From assembly GCA_002102555.1 (NCBI GenBank), contig MCFL01000103.1, positions 1-64,000 of the forward strand: DNA of 64,000 nucleotides, given 5' to 3'. This DNA comes from Catenaria anguillulae PL171. Lineage: Eukaryota > Blastocladiomycota > Blastocladiomycetes > Blastocladiales > Catenariaceae. The translations under genes were made by a program, and so were the position numbers. Positions 24,662 through 35,468 of the stretch are shown here, piece after piece (the first letter of the stretch is position 1; the number at the start of each line of letters is the position of its first letter). Under the pieces are notes generated by a model, which worked only from the letters and a program-made list of their open reading frames with translations, was not told where the DNA came from and did no database searches.

Positions 24662-26033
24662 GATGGCTGGGGTCGGATAACACGATCGGTTACAATGTCG
24701 GCCGTGTGCTCTTTCATATGAAGGATCAATTCAAGCATACCTATCGTTGGATGCAGAAATCGCCAAAGAATCGCAGATTCTGAAGGTATCTTGTTTCGGA
24801 TGATAAATTGGCGGTCGAAAACTCACTCACAATGACGTTTTTGGCTCATGTACGGCTGCAATGACGATTGGTCGAGGCGAAATGACTTGTTGAGGGTGCG
24901 AACAGCACAAAATCGGCGACAGCCGACTTGAATCACTCGACAATTGGGTCGATGACTGACGGGAAAGATGATTACTTGGCACAAGAACTTTTAATATTTG
25001 CAATACGCTCGACGGTAGCGCAAGTGACGTGGGAAAGGTTGAGCACCAGCGACGGTCGGCCGATAGCACAGGAAGGAAAGCAAACGGCAGAACGGAAATA
25101 TTGGAACAGTGACTCTGAATTTGCTACTTGTAAGTCATTTCACAGAGTGTTGGTTTCTTTTCATTCACTTCATGTGGAATGGTGAAGGGGCATCGTCATG
25201 TGCATGAATGGTTTCGGATTTGGGTTGTTCGCGCAAGACGCGTATGTAAATATTTACGTACTCACAGTTCAAGTTGCAGCTGTTGGTCGTTGAACCGCAA
25301 AGAGGCTCCACGTTCGCGGGCAGAATCTGACCTGATTTGAACAACTTTGAGCCTGATAGTGGTTCATTCACACCGTGAAAATGTTGCTACGATTGATTCA
25401 CTGCACGCAATTCAGCTCCACTGCCCAGTACCAGCTGGTGCTCCCATCACCTGTGCAGGTATGGGCAGAGACTCGATTCGCTGCCTTCATCCTCATACGC
25501 AGCACGACATGTAGCAAGCTTCATGGCATTCTGCACCTCCTCGACAACCCTTGCTGCAATTGACAACTCTATTGACCAAATCAATGTGAACTGGAAGCGC
25601 GAAATCGCCTGCTCCCGCTTTCCAAGAGAATGCGTGCAAACGGTTCTTTTGGAGGGTGGTGCCCCTAGGCTTCAGCACAAGCCGAACTCCTGTACAAATG
25701 TCACTTGCCAGCCTGATATGGTGGGTGTGGCCTTTGTATTTGGACGACGGTTGCAAACGTAAGTGTATCTTACTGAGCGCAAAAGTCTGTGTGCGAAGTG
25801 TTACAGTCAACCGTGACACGAACCTTTTTGGGGTGGGAGTGGGGAGGGAGTAGCGCTTTGAAAGAAAGCGATGGTCTATTGCCGAGGGAATTGATGCCAG
25901 AATAGCTTTGACTATCTTGTCTACTTATCTATCTTGCTAATTTATGTTTTCCCATAACATCGGTACGCACAAAAGAGACGAATAAAGTAAATTCACGGAA
26001 CACCAACGCAATTTCTTCAACCTGAATCGACTA
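24662..26033. other. 1.4-kb intergenic stretch
   Basis: No gene seen. It contains a palindrome GTAAATATTTAC (about 25246-25257) flanked by further self-complementary bases (CGTAT...TACG). It lies between the frameshifted gene and its degraded copy. Confidence 0.45.
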
Positions 26034-26560
26034 TCAGTCAGCCCTCAACTCGATCACTTGGGAGGACTCGTGCCTCTCGACCCAATCGAATACGCCATCC
26101 ACACTGACCGCATCGGCGACGTACTCCTTTGTCAATCGCCAGCAGCACGTCCTCGCGCAAAGGAAGCCGGTCAAGCGACACGGCGCGACCGCCCGACTGC
26201 GACACAAGTCTGATGCGCACAATCATAGGCTTCATGTGCTTCTTGGGCGAAAGTACTTGGGATACCGGCGACCCTCGCAACAATAACTGAGTGCTCGCGC
26301 ATACTCTTGGACCAACCCACGGACTCCACTGGTCACCGACATGCCCAGCGGCACCTTGACGAACCAGACGAAAAGGCGGAATGACGTGGAAAAGGAAAAG
26401 GAAGACAGTGACCATTCGGCACCAAGCGTCTTTTGGATCAGGTCCGCATGCACCCACGTGCCCGTAAATGTGGGCACTGCAATCGGTGGCCGTTTGCGCC
26501 TGCCAATTGGATGGACCGACTCACAACAAAACCAATGGGAGGGAGACATGATCACTCCTC
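26034..26560 (-). pseudogene. degraded partial copy of the 23476-24661 gene
   Basis: Minus-strand text LDRLPLREDVLLAI followed, one base out of frame, by EYVADAVSVDGVFDWVERHES lines up with the end of the gene at 23476 (LDR..VTEDVLLAMGLARDREQVDSVFDWVENFDS). The copy needs its own +1 shift at about 26130, at a different site from the one in the first gene, and ends early at ELRAD. Upstream, only fragments of possible homology persist to about 26560, and no N-terminal half is seen. I read it as a truncated, decaying duplicate. Confidence 0.55.
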
Positions 26561-27027
26561 AAGCAGCTGGACCAAGTGAATACACATGTGCTCCAGACAT
26601 ACACTCACTTGATGCTTTCGGGACAATTGAAGGCGGCGGAATCGTTGAGAGCCCTGACCACGGCCGCCGCCATCAGCACGACCGCCGACCGCCGGCGGGA
26701 CGTTCGCTCAGCTGGCCCTCGCGAGCTTGGATATGCCCGATCGGATCCGCCGCGGAGAGGATGACACATGCTGCCGCTTGAAAGAACCGCAAAGGACCAC
26801 GCAGAGACTACTCCAAGCATTGTCATCCGAGTTCCGCTCGCTCGCAGCTGCGCCAGGATTCTATTCATTTCAGGGTCGCCGACATTCCCCGACGCCACCC
26901 AACCTTCGTCCGTAACCTCTGATCGCAACCCAACCGGCCAACCGGAGTTCGTTGAGTCAACTCGATTCGTGACCGCTCAGTGACTCGATCCCATACTTTC
27001 CGCCCCGCTTGACTTGCACCGACAAGA
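26561..27027. other. intergenic stretch
   Basis: About 470 nt upstream of the ZZ/EF-hand gene; no gene supported. Presumed promoter. Confidence 0.4.
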
Positions 27028-29154
27028 ATGTCGTCTGGTGGACCCGGCGGTTCATCATCGTCGGCCACCTCACTCCTGCTCCCAATCCTCATCTCTGCCG
27101 CCGCTGGTGCCGCCATCTCGTCTGCCGCTTGGCTCTTTTCCTCCACCCCGCCCTCTGTTCGTTCCGCATCTACGACGACGACTGCAACTGCCATGCCGCC
27201 GCCGCCAGAACCCACCTCGTCCACTTCGCTCGCAACACGCGACTCGGTTGACAACTCGTCAGCTGCAGCTGCTGTCTTGGGCAGCACAGACTCGGCCATG
27301 GCCGCGCGCCCAGCCGAGTCGCAAAACCTGCTCAATTTGCTCTACTCCATTGCGGAGGACCAGGCGCGTAAGGAGGGATATGTGCACCGCGGGATTACAT
27401 GCAACCATTGCGGGTCGTCGCCTATTCGCGGGACCAGGTTCAAGTGCAGTAATTGTGTTGATTTCGGTTTGTTCATTCATTCTGCAATCATGCCCGTGAC
27501 CTAGTGGCACTGACGAACGGCAGCACTCGTCCCGGTGTTATTGCAGATGTGTGTGAAAACTGTGAAGCGCAGGAGGTGCACAACAAGACCCATGTGTTTC
27601 TCAAGATTCGGATTCCGATCCCGCCTCTGGCCAATCCGCGTACGGCGCTGCTCAACCCATTCTACCCTGGTATGTCGTGCTTGGTTCCTCAAAGTGACTG
27701 GTTGTGCTGTACTTACCCGGTCGCTCGACTGTGCAGGAAACCGTCATGGCACCACCTCGACAAGCCTCGACACGCTCCAAACCCTCCAACGCACGACCCA
27801 TTTCGACCAGCTCGAGCTTGAAGCCCTCGACGACCAATTCCGTGCCCTTGCCACGTCCGACCGCGGCATTCCTCGCTCCGTGTACGACCAATCGCTCGGT
27901 CCACTTGGCCTCGAGAAAAACCTCATTACGGACCGGATTTTCGCCTTTTTCGATGCCGACCACGACGGGTTCATTTCATTCACAGAATTCATCCATGGCC
28001 TCTCGGTGCTGTGCAAGGGCACGCTCGATGAAAAGATTGTAGCTGCCTTCCACGGCTACGACCTCGATGGCGACGGCAAAATCACGCGCCAAGAGCTGCA
28101 CGCCATGTTCAAGGCCTACTTTCACCTGTCGATGGAACTGGTGCGCGACGTGGTCAAGGCCATGGAGGAGGAAATGATGGCCACGTTTGACGAGGACGCA
28201 AACAAGCCCGTATCTGCAGCGTTCACGGCGCCGATTCCCGCCAATGCGCAGGGGCAGCAAGGACAGCAGGCGAATCAAGGGTCTGGAGGCGGCGGGTCCG
28301 GCGGAGGCGGGTCGCAGCGGCCCGGGTCGTCGCGAGGCGGACAGCGGCCCAGCGGCGGATGGCAAAAGGGCGACGACCCTGATGCGCTCATGTCGGGCAC
28401 GTCGCCATCGTCCTTCACGTCCCCTGTGCATGCGTCGTCGTCATCGGCCATGGCAACCAATGCACCCGCGGCCTCGTCGTCGTCTTCGGGAAGGTTGCTC
28501 GGTCCCGGGCACCAAATCGCCGACGACGCCGGATTTCTGTCTGGCGGCGAAGACGGTGGTGGCCAGTCGGTCCCTGCCACGCCCATTGGGTCCGGGTTCC
28601 AATGGGGGGCGTCCACATCTGCGGGCTCTTCGTCGCACCACCATCACCACGCGCATCACCACCACGACCGCGATCCGTTGTCTGCAACCTCGGCACATCC
28701 GCCGTCGTCATCGGCGTTTTTGCAAACACATCGTGCGTCGTCGTCCGTGTCGCATGCGCTTGCTGCAGCCGCCCGACGTGCAAACTCCATGGCGGTCGCC
28801 TCGGGGGCCGCGGGCAGGCACATGTCGCTGGATGTCGGGTCGCCGCTTGGAGGTGCCCATGGCGCACACGACATCATGTCGCCAGGTGGACCTGGGGCTG
28901 GCGGCGACAGGTTGCAGCCCATCATGGAGCAGATGAGCCAAGAGGCCATCACGGAAATGGTCGATAAGACGTTTGCGGCCATGGACGTGGAGGGTAAAGG
29001 GTGGGCCGAGTTTGAGGATTTCAAGCGGCATGTCGAGATGGACCCGACCATCGTCAACTGGCACGTTTGGCAGTTTGGATTGTGTGCGATTGTTTTAAAA
29101 CTCACGGCTCACGTCGTTTGTCACAGGTTTGAGACGCTTTCAAGCATCTTTTGA
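27028..29154 (+). CDS. ZZ zinc finger plus EF-hand calcium-binding membrane-anchored protein
   Basis: Exons 27028-27466, 27547-27669 and 27737-29154 (introns 80 and 67 nt, both phase 1), about 659 aa. Order: Ser/Gly tail; one N-terminal hydrophobic segment (LLLPILISAAAGAAIS); a ZZ finger at about residues 118-165 (CNHCGSSPIRGTRFKC, CVDF|DVCENCE, HNKTHVFLKIRIP), whose DF|D join confirms intron 1; two canonical EF loops at about 250-305 (DADHDGFISFTE and DLDGDGKITRQE); a long Gly/Ser/His-rich linker; and a degenerate EF-like element (MDVEGKGWAEFEDF). Likely a calcium-regulated adaptor on a membrane. The end may contain a 69-nt intron with a GC donor (after ATCGTCAACTG, acceptor CACAG), giving ...NWFETLSSIF; since its length is a multiple of three, the frame is open either way. 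Confidence 0.85.
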
Positions 29155-29693
29155 TGAGCCCGCGGGCCGTTCCGTCTGCTTTTATTGTTGAAGAGTGTTT
29201 GCTTGTCCAATTTCCCCTTTTTCTGATTCTTTGCATTGGAAATCTTGTTCTTTTGTACACACATGGGTATTCCCCGCCGTCTTTCTCGTGTTCGGCCTGC
29301 CGTCATCCTCATCCAGGAACTCGGATCTAGTTGGGAGGTTATGGGCCCAGTGACCCCCAGGAGCGGCGCCTGTCACGACGACTAGCGGTGGGTACAGACC
29401 TGGCCAAAGATGCCAAAGCGATGGGCCAGAGTGAGCCGTTCAACTTTCAAGATGATCATCATCGTTGCCGCTGCCACGTGTTGTTGGTGCCCTGACTCCT
29501 TAACGGCCGCGATGATCAATCTTTGCCAACAAAGACGAGACGATGAATTGAACCAAAGCGATGCCAGAGGATGATGATGACGATGATGATTAGGAGACAC
29601 CCTGCAAAACACTACAAATTGTGACCGCGCCCGCTCCCCGCCTCACGTCCTTTGTCATCAATACCGACGCCTCCATTTCAACTTTACATCACA
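29155..29693. other. intergenic stretch
   Basis: About 540 nt between the ZZ/EF-hand gene and LYS1. No gene seen; a GATGATGATGACGATGATGAT run lies at 29570-29592. Confidence 0.5.
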
Positions 29694-30839
29694 ATGACCC
29701 CCGTAACCAACACGCCCGCCAAGACGCACCTGTGGCTGCGCGCCGAGACCAAGGCCGACGAGCACCGGTCGGCGCTGACCCCGACCCACGCCGCTGCCCT
29801 GCTCGCCCGCGGCACCTTCCAAATCACGGTCGAGTCGGACCCGCAGCGCATCTTTCCCGACTCGGAGTTTGCCGCCGTTGGCTGCACGCTTGCGCCCTCG
29901 CACTCGTGGCGCACACAAGCGCCCGCAGAAGCCATCATTCTCGGGCTCAAGGAACTCACGCCCGAAGACACGTTTCCGCTGACGCACAATCACATCCATT
30001 TCGCACACTGCTTCAAGCACCAAGCCGGCTGGTACAAGACGCTCAAGCGGTTCCATGAGGGCAAGGGGACTCTTTACGATCTCGAGTTTCTCAACGACGA
30101 GCACGGCCGGCGCGTGGCCGCGTTTGGGTTCATGGCCGGATTTGCCGGGGCGGCCGTTGGCCTCGACGTATGGGCAAGCGCATCGCCCGCCGACCGCACA
30201 AACTTCCCGTCCATCTCAGCATTTCCCAACGAGGCCGCGTTGCTCACGCACATCAAGGCGCGCCTGGCCGCGCGTGCCGGTGGCCAATTGCCCAAAGTGC
30301 TTGTGATTGGCGCCCTGGGCAGGTGTGGCCGCGGCGCCGTTGACATGTTGCGCAAGGCCGGGTTGCCAGATTCGCACATTGCGCAATGGGATCTCAACGA
30401 GACAAAGCGCGGCGGTCCCTTTCCGGAAATTGCCACCGACTATGACGTGTTTATCAACTGCATTTACTTGTCGTCGCCGATTCCGCCCTTTTTGACGAGG
30501 CATGAGCTCGACCTGCCCAACCGCAAGCTCGGCGTGCTGGTGGATGTGTCGTGCGACCCAAACAACCCGCACAATCCGATTCCCGTGTATGGCGAGAGCA
30601 TCTCGACGTTCGTCAAGCCGACCATCACCACCGACCAGGGGTTGCACGTGGTGGCCATTGATCATTTGCCTAGCCTGTTGCCCAGGGAGGCTAGTGAGAT
30701 GTTTGTGGCCGACTTGTTGCCGAGTTTGGTCGAGTTGGAGAATGGGCTGGGCGCCAGGGTGTGGAGAGAGGCGAGGCAGTTGTTTGAGAAGAAGGTTGGG
30801 GAGGCGAAGAGTGAGTACCCTAACGAGTTTAGCAGTTGA
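29694..30839 (+). CDS. LYS1: saccharopine dehydrogenase (NAD+, L-lysine-forming)
   Basis: Last step of the fungal alpha-aminoadipate pathway: saccharopine plus NAD+ gives L-lysine plus 2-oxoglutarate. Intronless, 381 aa (yeast Lys1 is 373). The start ATG follows ACATCACA; an in-frame ATG 14 codons upstream gives a poor N-terminus. Motifs: WLRAETKADEHRSALTP at the N-terminus, the substrate region THNHIHFAHCFKHQAGW, the linker LYDLEFLNDEHGRRVAAFGF, and the nucleotide-binding VLVIGALGRCGRGAVDM. The C-terminal domain has VDVSCDPNNPHNPIPVY and AIDHLPSLLPREAS. No peroxisomal targeting tripeptide (it ends EFSS). Complete and expected to be active. Its presence argues for a fungus. Confidence 0.96.
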   Translation: MTPVTNTPAKTHLWLRAETKADEHRSALTPTHAAALLARGTFQITVESDPQRIFPDSEFAAVGCTLAPSHSWRTQAPAEAIILGLKELTPEDTFPLTHNHIHFAHCFKHQAGWYKTLKRFHEGKGTLYDLEFLNDEHGRRVAAFGFMAGFAGAAVGLDVWASASPADRTNFPSISAFPNEAALLTHIKARLAARAGGQLPKVLVIGALGRCGRGAVDMLRKAGLPDSHIAQWDLNETKRGGPFPEIATDYDVFINCIYLSSPIPPFLTRHELDLPNRKLGVLVDVSCDPNNPHNPIPVYGESISTFVKPTITTDQGLHVVAIDHLPSLLPREASEMFVADLLPSLVELENGLGARVWREARQLFEKKVGEAKSEYPNEFSS

Positions 30840-31144
30840 GGATCATTCTTGCAATAAGAAATAATGCAGCACCACTCCACGACCGTCTTGTCGCTTTCGT
30901 ACATTTGTCTTGCTGTTGTAACATTAATATTCCTCACTTGGAAGCCACAGTCCGGAAAATTTGAGGGGGTTGGTTTAGCCGTGCCCATCCAATCAGATTG
31001 CTTGTTTGGGAGAGCTCCACGCGAATGCGAGAACGAATGGCCGCTTGTGCGAGACGGGCGAGACTGTCTTCGCTCTCTCCATCGCCGAGATCGTGCTCTG
31101 CTCTAAGCATACAGATCGTCATCCAGTGAACGACACAGCACACC
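30840..31144. other. intergenic stretch between LYS1 and THI6
   Basis: About 300 nt, no gene seen. No thiamine riboswitch core (CUGAGA...ACCUGA-type pairs) was recognised by eye here or in the first intron of the next gene. Confidence 0.4.
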
Positions 31145-32914
31145 ATGACCGTCACCTCGCCTGCCTCGACCGCGGCCGCTTCCGCCACCCCGGCCACTCG
31201 CCCTCCCCTCAACCTGGCCGTTTACCTCGTGACCGACTCGGGATCGATGCTGCCCGAAGGCAAGTCGGTCGAGGAACAAGTCAAGGCTGCTCTCGAAGGG
31301 TATTTACATACACACCCCATGATATCAATTCCATTTGCATGCTCATGATTGATTGCTCACCTCATCCATTCGACAGCGGTGCCACCCTGATCCAACTTCG
31401 CGAAAAGTCGCTCGACACCGGCGCTTTCATCACCCGTGCCCGCGCCCTGCTGACACTTTGCCGCGCCTACAACGTCCCGCTGCTCATCAACGACCGCATT
31501 GACGTGGCGCTTGCCGTGGACGCCGACGGCGTCCACCTGGGCCAAGACGACATGGACCCCAAGCTTGCGCGTGCCATTCTGGGGCCCAACAAGTACTTGG
31601 GCGTCACGGTGCACAACATGCATGACGCGGAGCGTGCGGCGGATGCTGGCGCAGACTATCTCGGCACGTGCGCCATCTTTGACACTCAGACAAAGAAGCA
31701 CAAGCCCGGGTTTGAGCCGCTCGGTGTGGAAGGCGTCAAGGCCATGCTGACAAAGTTGGCAGAGCACCACAAGACGCGTGCGCTGCCCGTTTGCACCATT
31801 GGCGGGTTGCACGCCGGCAATGTCGGTGCCGTGCTCAAGGATACGGCCACAAAGACAAAGAAGCTCGACGGCGTGGCCGTTGTGTCTGCCATCATGGCCC
31901 AAAAGGATGCGCGTGCGGCCACAGCCCAGCTCAAGGATGTGGTTGAGCGCGAGCTTGCCCTGGCGCCCGTGTATGCGACGCGCGAGGCGTGCCAAGTGGT
32001 GAGTGTGGCGGCCGAGACGCTGCGCAAATTGCGTGAGGGCAAGGCGAGTCCCTTGGTGCATCACATTACTAACTTTGTGGTCATGAATGACAATGCCAAT
32101 GCGGCTTTGGCCGTGGGCGGGTCGCCCGTGATGGCGCATGCAGAGAACGAAATGGGTATGTTTGATCATTCTTCGTTTGCACTCTGTTGATCCATCTCAC
32201 TCACGCCATTGTGAAATCAAATCAGAGGCCATGACGGGCATTGCGTCCTCGCTCGTCCTCAACGTCGGCACTCTTTCCGACACGTGGATCTCGGCCATGC
32301 TGACTGCCGGCCGCGTGGCCAACGCCCGCGGCATTCCCGTGGTTCTCGACCCCGTCGGCGCTGGAGCAATCCCGTACCGCCTGGCCACGTGCCGCACGTT
32401 GCTGTCCGAGATCAAGTTTGACATCATCAAGGGCAACGCGGGCGAAATCGCGGCGCTCGCCAACGTCCAGGGCGTTGAGCAGCGCGGCGTGGATTCCGGA
32501 GAAGTTGCGGGTGGCGAAAAGGCCAGTGTGGCGTTGGCCGTGGCACTCGCCAAGGCAACGGGTGCCGTGGTGGCCATGTCGGGCGCCACGGATTATGTTG
32601 CGCGTGTGACCGCCGAGGGTAAGACGCAGGTGGTTGCTGTGGATAATGGGACGCAGTGGTTGGGCAAGATCACGGGCACTGGGTGCACGACGGCCACGCT
32701 CGTGGGTTGCTTTGCGGGCGTGTTGGGCAAGGCCAAGGCGTTTGAAGCGGCCGTGGCGGGCATCTTGACCATGTGTGTTGCTGGAGAGAAGGCCGTTGCG
32801 CTGGCAAAGGGGCCAATGTCGTTCAAGGTGGCCTTGTTTGACGAGTTCTTCAATGTCATGCCTGCAGATTTGGTGCAAGCGGCCAAAGTCAGGGATGTGA
32901 CCCCAATTGCTTGA
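31145..32914 (+). CDS. THI6: bifunctional thiamine-phosphate synthase / hydroxyethylthiazole kinase
   Basis: Joins HMP-PP and HET-P into thiamine phosphate (N-terminal half) and phosphorylates hydroxyethylthiazole (C-terminal half). Exons 31145-31299, 31377-32155 and 32226-32914; introns 77 and 70 nt (GTATTT...GACAG; GTATGT...ATCAG), phases 2 and 1; 540 aa, the same length as yeast Thi6. ThiE-type motifs: LYLVTDS-like [48 protein letters not shown], and [10 protein letters not shown] (phosphate-binding). ThiM-type motifs: [52 protein letters not shown], and the catalytic GTGCTT near the end. The intron 2 join restores NEM|EAMTGIA. Complete. A short in-frame extension from 31006 is leader. Confidence 0.96.
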
Positions 32915-33600
32915 TTCGTTGTGTGGCGTGGTGCGAAGGAAGCTCTCACATTCGAATTGTACTTGCATGTTTTCCTGAATGCATTATGTTCGCTTGTCTA
33001 ATCGGCTTCCCAGGACCTCCTATACATATGCCAAAGCGCATCCAAGCAAATGCTGATTGATTTCAAGCAGAAGGAAAAAGAGAAACGTTAAATACAGCGA
33101 CAACGGCTTGAAACGCAGCGTTCATATTGTACATATGCTCCACGCCACCACTTTGACTCGTACCGGCCTCTCCACCTTCAGCACTGCCCTTTCCAATCGA
33201 CTGACCCACGCCCGTTGTCAATCTGCCCCTGCCGATACCCAGATCCATAGTTGGGCCAGTATCCCCATCCTCGTCGCTTCTGGTCGCATCGTGCAACACG
33301 GCGCCAGGTGCCATCGGTCGAGCGGGGGATTGTCGAGTTGTATTCGTGGCGCAACCAGCCTGGTCCGCATGTCGCCATGACCACCAAACTCGTCGTCACG
33401 GCCATAAAGCTCATCGTTACAGCCGTCACGCTCGTCGTCGCTGCTTCCATCACACCGCACGTACCTGCCCACAATACTGCCATCGGCATCCAACTGTACT
33501 GGATCGACAGGAGGGAGACTGGAGTTGGGACAGAGTTGAGGTCCACAGGAACAGGACTGCAAGATGGATCTGGAATGGAAACAAACGGTTTGCGAAAAGT
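32915..33600. other. stretch downstream of the Gag relic
   Basis: About 690 nt. Minus-strand frames beyond the Gag stop stay open in places (e.g. 33218-33604) but show no clear protease or reverse-transcriptase motif; I cannot support a pol gene. No long terminal repeat pair was recognised. Confidence 0.4.
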
Positions 33601-33954
33601 TCAAGTCCGACCAGAGCTAGTAATGATCGCTAACTCTCGAGATTTCCCGTTTCCCGACCGGCGGAGCGTGGATTTCCCGGATTTGTTGCGACGCTTATTC
33701 GGGCAGGCATTTTCTGAATGACCGGACTTGCCACAGTACAGGCAAAGGTTGTTATCCAAACGACGTTGCTTCTCCACGTCGGAAATCGGTCCGCGCATTT
33801 GGAGAGCATCGATCACTATCTTGTCACCACCGGCATCGTAAGAAGATGGCGCCAAGGGAGCGGCTGGTGACGAGGGAACAGGAGCCGAATGGCTTACAGG
33901 CTGCCGAGGAGGCGGAGGGTCGTGAGGGTGTTTCGATCCATGGCGTGTAAACAT
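33601..33954 (-). mobile_element. Ty3/Gypsy-type Gag C-terminus with CCHC zinc knuckle (relic)
   Basis: A 117-aa open frame. It contains VIDALQMRGPISDVEKQRR, then a CCHC knuckle (C-L-Y-C-G-K-S-G-H-S-E-N-A-C, spacing C-x2-C-x4-H-x4-C), then basic residues. This is the typical end of Gag in fungal Ty3/Gypsy (Metaviridae) LTR retrotransposons. The same frame continues upstream through a TAA at 33988-33990, so an amino-terminal part is missing or interrupted. No protease, RT, RNase H or integrase motif follows, and no LTRs are seen. An old, truncated insertion. Confidence 0.7.
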
Positions 33955-33987
33955 TCGACGCGGACTTGATGTACTTCGCTCTTTCCG

Positions 33988-34623
33988 TTACACCAAGTGG
34001 TATAACTCGTGCGGATGAAAACCCGCTGCAACCTGGATGATCTGGATTATCAGGAGGAAGTGAGCGAGCGGTCAAGTTTGAAATTGAGTTGTGCAGGGTG
34101 CGCGAGCGAATACAGAAGCGAGCTAGTACCTTGTAAGGGATTGCATTATGCCCATAAATGGTTTCCATAACTGACTTGGACCAGCCGAGCGCAAACGCAA
34201 TGTCATCGACGCCGTAACCCATCTCGAGCAGCTGCTTTGTGAGCTGGCGATGTACACAACGGTGGCATGACAGTGGTCCATGACGGCAGTAGTGCCCGAG
34301 ATCGAAACAATGGCCTTGAGCATGATTCCCACGTCTTGCATGCGCTCCGCAATCTTTTCCACGATTTGGTCAACAACATGGTCCACATCAGTCTCTCCGT
34401 GCAGCGTGGAAGTCGTGTTGACAAATGAGAGTTGTTGAAACTTGCCAGACGAGAGCGCAACGACGACCTCCCACCCCTTTTTCCTTTGATGAACAAAACC
34501 CGCTCCAACGTCCTTGAACGCCATAGACGTGAGCGATGGTGCGTTTGGCACGTGCAAGCACCGCGGCCGCTGATGGTGATGCTGAGTACCGTGGAATCTT
34601 GATTGTTGATTGTCTCGGGACAT
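33988..34623 (-). pseudogene. possible degraded gene with an HTH-like segment
   Basis: From the ATG at 34623 (MSRDNQQSRF) the minus strand reads KGWEVVVALSSGKFQQLSFV and VDQIVEKIAERMQDVGIM. The most coding-like text then moves one base out of frame to RQLTKQLLEMGYGVDDIAFA and LGWSKSVMETIYGHN, which has a helix-turn-helix cadence. A good 88-nt intron (GTACTAG...AATCCAG, 34042-34129) joins IPYK to IIQVAAGFHPHELYHLV and a stop at 33988. The internal shift is unexplained; it could be a missed intron, an indel or decay. The HTH and the adjacent retrotransposon relic suggest a DNA transposase or regulator remnant, but no family is recognised. Confidence 0.4.
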
Positions 34624-35468
34624 TTTTTCGGAACGCGATTGCTTGAAGCTGTATGCTAGATGCGCCGCACTCTAATGTGTGCGGAAGTCGCCAGAATTTA
34701 TTGTGAATGTGAGAAAAAGACCAAGGAAAGCCGGTGTGCCAGAGTGGAAGTGAATGGGTGGCAAGTGCCAGAAAGTGAAGACGATGGAGGCGAGCGAGAT
34801 CACACCTCATACCTAGTCCTTTGCCTTCGAACTTGGCAGCGAGCCGGCCGTCATCCACAGCAAGCCCATACTCGGGTTGGGCGGATCGGACTGGTCAGCT
34901 GTTGTGAGACGATACGGGCCCTGAACTGGGTGGCGCTTGGACAACGCGTTGCCTCACATCGTTCCTGCTCGCCAAAGACGCAGGAAACACTGGGAAGAGC
35001 ATCTGCAAGAGATGCAAAAATCAGTGAGTGTCACATGCATCGTACCTGACCGGAACAATGAGCGAACGTACCGGCAAAGCTTCGCGTGACGGAGGGTGGG
35101 ACAGGCTCCAAAGCGGCGAAGATCTCCCAAAATCGGAGCAAACGTGGCACTAACTTGGCTTTGAAAAGCAGCGGGGGCGCGAGACATTGCGCCGCGTCTG
35201 TCGGGTGGCCCTGGTCTTCAGAGGCAAGGGCCAAGGGCCCAAGGCTGAGATATCGATGCCAAATCCATGGCGTTGATCACCAGTCTGCCGTGATTGATTG
35301 AACGCATGTCTCGTCGCTGTGAGGATCGACGGCCCGACTCCATATGGACATTGCTCAGCCAGCAGACTGCACGTCAAAATCCTTCGTTGGGCTAGACGAA
35401 AATCCATGAAGTTCTTGTCCAAGTGAAATCTGACACTCTGCAACACTGCCCCACACGCTTCTACCACC
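34624..35468. other. intergenic stretch upstream of ARP4
   Basis: About 845 nt. Several medium open frames exist on the minus strand (e.g. to 34858 and 35234) but none has family features or splice support. It presumably includes the ARP4 promoter. Confidence 0.4.

Noticed and set aside
30840..31376. TPP riboswitch near THI6
   Set aside because: Looked for the conserved TPP-aptamer cores in the leader and first intron; none seen by eye.
32915..33600. Retrotransposon protease/RT downstream of the Gag relic
   Set aside because: Frames are partly open but show no aspartic-protease D[ST]G or RT YxDD motif.
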